In this document: piece by piece, positions 61,539 to 64,000 of the stretch
How positions within the stretch are numbered: the first letter of the stretch is position 1
Layout of the letters: the number at the start of each line of letters is the position of its first letter
Source of the DNA: JBBEAM01 sp040882845
Lineage (GTDB): Bacteria > Pseudomonadota > Alphaproteobacteria > Kiloniellales > DSM-21159
Length of the DNA stretch: 64,000 nucleotides
NCBI GenBank assembly: GCA_040882845.1
Contig: JBBEAM010000001.1
Span: 124,001 to 188,000, forward strand
Direction: 5' to 3'
Made by a program: the position numbers and the translations under genes
Notes under the pieces: model-generated
The model's database searches: none
What the model saw: only the letters and a program-made list of their open reading frames with translations
Told to the model about the DNA's origin: nothing

Positions 61539-62284
61539 CAAACGGCCTTCATGGCACTGCGTGCAATCTTGGGGAGTGGCTCGCCGGCCTTTACGCGTCG
61601 ATAGACTGTGAAGAGCTGTTCTAGGTGATTTTCCATCGCCTGTTCGGCGAGATTGGGATCGCCCTTCAAGATAGCGTTATAGATCTTTTCGTGAGCTTCG
61701 AAGGCGATGCGCTCTTGGCCCTGCACCCGTAGGGTCGTGGCGCGTTGGTCTGTAAGCCAATCAGCCATCGCTTGATGCAGGGCGAGGAAGATCGGATTGC
61801 GAGGGATCTCCGCCAGAACGTAGTGGAACGCAATATCCGTTTCCTTGAAGAGCTCGCCGTCGCCGATCGCTTTTTCGTTGGTAGCTAGCGCCTCCTCCAT
61901 CTTACGGAGATCCTCGGTGGTTGCCTTGACCGCTGCGAAGCGGGCCAGACCGAGTTCCAGGAAGGCGCGAGCTTGCTGGAAATAATCCTGGCCACCCTCT
62001 TGATTGAGCAGGTACTGCGCCGCGCCGGAAAGTTCGTTGAGAATCACTTGCGGAGTCGGTTCCGTGACCCGTGCCCGGCTGCCACTGCTCAGCGCAACGA
62101 GGCCCATTCTTTGCAGTGAGAAGAGTGCTTCCCGAATCGTCGGTCGTCCGACTCCAAAGTTCTCCATCAGATCCCGTTCCGAAGGAAGGTGATCTCCGGG
62201 GCGCAGCTTACCGCTGACAATCTCCGCCTGGAGGTAGGCAAGAACCTGATCCGAGAGCTTTTTTCGTTCGATCACATATTCCAT
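61538..62284 (-). CDS. GntR family regulator of the erythronate operon (FCD type)
   Basis: A 248-residue regulator with the winged helix KLSDQVLAYLQAEIVSGKLRPGDHLPSERDLMENFGVGRPTIREALFSLQ split over residues 8-58 and an FCD domain with DIAFHYVLAEI and AHEKIYNAI. It is translationally coupled to otnK. On family grounds it would repress the operon until an acid-sugar inducer binds. It diverges from the dioxygenase gene at 62395. Confidence 0.9.
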   Translation of the reverse strand: MEYVIERKKLSDQVLAYLQAEIVSGKLRPGDHLPSERDLMENFGVGRPTIREALFSLQRMGLVALSSGSRARVTEPTPQVILNELSGAAQYLLNQEGGQDYFQQARAFLELGLARFAAVKATTEDLRKMEEALATNEKAIGDGELFKETDIAFHYVLAEIPRNPIFLALHQAMADWLTDQRATTLRVQGQERIAFEAHEKIYNAILKGDPNLAEQAMENHLEQLFTVYRRVKAGEPLPKIARSAMKAV

Positions 62285-62394
62285 GGCGTACCTGTTATAC
62301 CATCATACTTGACAATAGCAATACCAGCTAGGATGCTGCGCTCCCTAAGTATACAGGGAACTGTCTGTTGTTTCGGGCGCGAGGGAGAAAATTC

Positions 62395-63240
62395 ATGGCA
62401 CTAGCTGTTCAGCCTTCTGGCGCCGCTCTAGGCGCTGTCGTCGAGGGGCTGGATCTTACCAAGCCTCTTTCCGACGAGATCTTCGAGGAGATTCTGGCGG
62501 CCTTTCACTGCCACCATGTCCTTTGCTTCCGCGATCAAGATCTGGACGAGGAGAGCTTCATCGCCTTTAGCCGGCGGTTTGGAGAGCTGCAAACACATGT
62601 TCTTTCGCAGTGGTTGCGCGACGACTATCCGGAAATCTACATCCTTTCGAACTACGATATGGCGGGGAGTGGCAAACCGACCGGGGGCGACAAAGTCGCT
62701 AGGGTTTGGCACTCCGATCTGTCCTTCGCCGAGGTTCCCGCGCTTGCGACGCTGCTGTATGCCGTCGAGGTGCCTTCGGAGGGAGGCAACACTGAATTCG
62801 CCAACATGCTGGCTGCACATGACGCCCTAGACGAGAGGTCGAAAAGGCGCTTGGAGAAACTGAGGGCGATCCACGATCTGCAGACTTCACACAACAGGAT
62901 CAAGCAGAAGCCTCTAACCGAGGAGCAGATCAAGGCTGCGCCACCGGTCGAGCATCCAATCGTCCGCACGCATACGCCGACTGGTCGAAAGGGGCTTTAC
63001 ATGGGCTACGGGCATACAAAGGGCGTCGTCGGCATGTCAGAGAAGGAGGGGCAGGTTCTTATCGATGAGCTGGTTGCCTTTTCCACAGAGCCCCGATTCG
63101 TCTACAGCCACAAATGGTGCGTCGGGGATGTCGTGCTTTGGGACAACCGCTGCACGATGCACAGAGGCACCCCTTACGATGATCGTGAGCGGCGCAGAAT
63201 GTTGCGCACCACCGTGAAGGGCACGGAGATACCAGCCTAA
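62395..63240 (+). CDS. TauD/TfdA family Fe(II)/2-oxoglutarate dioxygenase
   Basis: A 281-residue non-heme iron oxygenase. The facial triad is His106 and Asp108 (WHSDLSF) with His256 (CTMHRGTPYD); the 2-oxoglutarate Arg is in RRMLRTTVKG. Relatives hydroxylate taurine, herbicide ethers and other small acids. It begins at ATG 62395, 110 bases from the divergent regulator, and is followed 38 bases later by a TRAP binding protein, so it may act on the imported compound. Confidence 0.9.
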   Translation: MALAVQPSGAALGAVVEGLDLTKPLSDEIFEEILAAFHCHHVLCFRDQDLDEESFIAFSRRFGELQTHVLSQWLRDDYPEIYILSNYDMAGSGKPTGGDKVARVWHSDLSFAEVPALATLLYAVEVPSEGGNTEFANMLAAHDALDERSKRRLEKLRAIHDLQTSHNRIKQKPLTEEQIKAAPPVEHPIVRTHTPTGRKGLYMGYGHTKGVVGMSEKEGQVLIDELVAFSTEPRFVYSHKWCVGDVVLWDNRCTMHRGTPYDDRERRRMLRTTVKGTEIPA

Positions 63241-63278
63241 TCAGAACTAAAAATTCTCAACACAGGAGGAAACGAACC

Positions 63279-64000
63279 ATGAAAAATAAGATGATGGCAG
63301 CTGGCCTTGCGCTTGGCCTGGTTGCACAACCAGCCTTGGCGGCGCCACAAGAAATTGATGTCGCACTGACCTTTCCTAAAGACCTCGTCTATTTTGGTGA
63401 TGGCGCCAAACATATGGCTGGAATGCTCGAGGTGATATCCGACGGTGATATTAAGCTCAACATTCATGGGGCTGGGGATTTGGTCCCCGCTCTGGAAGTC
63501 TTCAATTCGGTGAGCAGCGGCGCCATTCCTGCAGGCTGGGATTACATTGGCTACTGGGCCGGTATCGTACCGGTTTCAGGGCTTGTTGGAGCTATGCCTT
63601 TTGGCCCCTCTCCGCAGGTCTTACTCGGCTGGATGCTGGACGGCGGTGGCCTTGAGATCATCCAGCGCGCCTACGATGAGTACAACATCAAGCTTCTGCC
63701 GTGCCATCTGACAGCACCAGAAGCCGGCGGTTGGTTCAACAAAGAGATCAATACGCCGGAAGACCTCAATGGCCTTAAGATGCGAATCTCGGGTCTTGGC
63801 GGCAAAGTGCTCAACAAACTCGGCGCTTCGACCCAGCTGATTCCGGCGGGAGAAATTTACGTCGCGCTTGAACGTGGACGTATCGACGCAACTGAGTTCT
63901 CACTTCCGGTCATCGACAAGCAACTCGGCTTCGCCAGTGTCGCCAAGTACTACTACTTCCCTGGTTGGCATCAGCCCTCGACCTGGAACTCCATGATCAT
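63279..64000 (+). CDS. TRAP transporter substrate-binding protein (DctP family), truncated by window edge
   Basis: At least 240 residues, running off the right edge. GGAGG precedes ATG 63279. A signal peptide (MKNKMMAAGLALGLVAQPAL, cleavage near ALAAPQ) is followed by the DctP pattern ALEVFNSVSSGAIPAGWDYIGYWAG, LNGLKMRISGLGG and ALERGRIDATEFS. The WDYIGYWAG block is typical of the group including TakP. DctQ and DctM genes are expected just beyond the window. Confidence 0.9.
   Translation, partial: MKNKMMAAGLALGLVAQPALAAPQEIDVALTFPKDLVYFGDGAKHMAGMLEVISDGDIKLNIHGAGDLVPALEVFNSVSSGAIPAGWDYIGYWAGIVPVSGLVGAMPFGPSPQVLLGWMLDGGGLEIIQRAYDEYNIKLLPCHLTAPEAGGWFNKEINTPEDLNGLKMRISGLGGKVLNKLGASTQLIPAGEIYVALERGRIDATEFSLPVIDKQLGFASVAKYYYFPGWHQPSTWNSMI

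Overview
The window reads as a chromosome segment from a GC-rich alphaproteobacterium, most likely a Rhodospirillales/Kiloniellales-type marine or saline-habitat lineage. The reasons are a group-11 ECF sigma/ChrR pair, an IalB-family protein, YggT, NnrU and DUF3253 neighbours around argG, folD and rlmN, and four TRAP transporter loci in 64 kb. The genus assignment is inference; no rRNA gene is present.

Bases 1-16,080 look like core chromosome (high GC, tight gene packing): a truncated SAM methyltransferase and an asparaginase II, a SpoU-type RNA methyltransferase, an ECF sigma factor with its ChrR-like anti-sigma (and a well-matched autoregulatory promoter), IalB, RlmN, a dctQMP TRAP transporter, argG, a small methyltransferase, NnrU, DUF3253, FolD, DUF167, YggT and a tRNA-Ala(CGC) with its own promoter.

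Directly after the tRNA the base composition drops. 16.8-22.2 kb is a catabolic cassette: a class III PLP enzyme related to dialkylglycine decarboxylase, a polar amino-acid ABC transporter and an IclR regulator. 22.2-29.1 kb (minus strand) is a compact phage-derived mobile module: serine recombinase, DUF2924, DUF3489, terminase large subunit, DUF5681, ParB-fused DNA methyltransferase and an orphan, with no capsid, portal or tail gene. 29.4-42.7 kb (plus strand) is a defence-type island built on a type III restriction-modification core (Res and Mod), with a nuclease/cysteine-cluster protein, several orphans, a RelE/ParE-UvrD helicase fusion, a small basic H-NS-like protein and a DUF2779/Cas4-like nuclease. 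Two of its genes are each broken by one in-frame stop at a likely tryptophan codon, and the Mod target-recognition region is a low-GC mosaic patch.

42.9-64 kb is a catabolic region. It holds a GntR regulator with a dctPQM TRAP system; a CoA-thioester pathway (divergent SDR, FAS1-like/MaoC hydratase, class III CoA-transferase, NDP-forming acyl-CoA ligase, MmgE/PrpD) with a second TRAP system; an IS3 remnant; a complete D-erythronate route (GntR, otnK, otnC, otnI, denD) followed by an HpcH/HpaI aldolase; a divergent TauD-type dioxygenase; and a fourth, truncated TRAP binding protein. A shared palindrome (ATGCA-N4-TGCAT) occurs at three promoters of the CoA/TRAP block and suggests one regulon.

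The best candidate for an undescribed system is 29.4-42.7 kb: a type III R-M core with an embedded toxin-fold/UvrD helicase, a nuclease with a C-terminal Cys cluster, and orphan genes interleaved.
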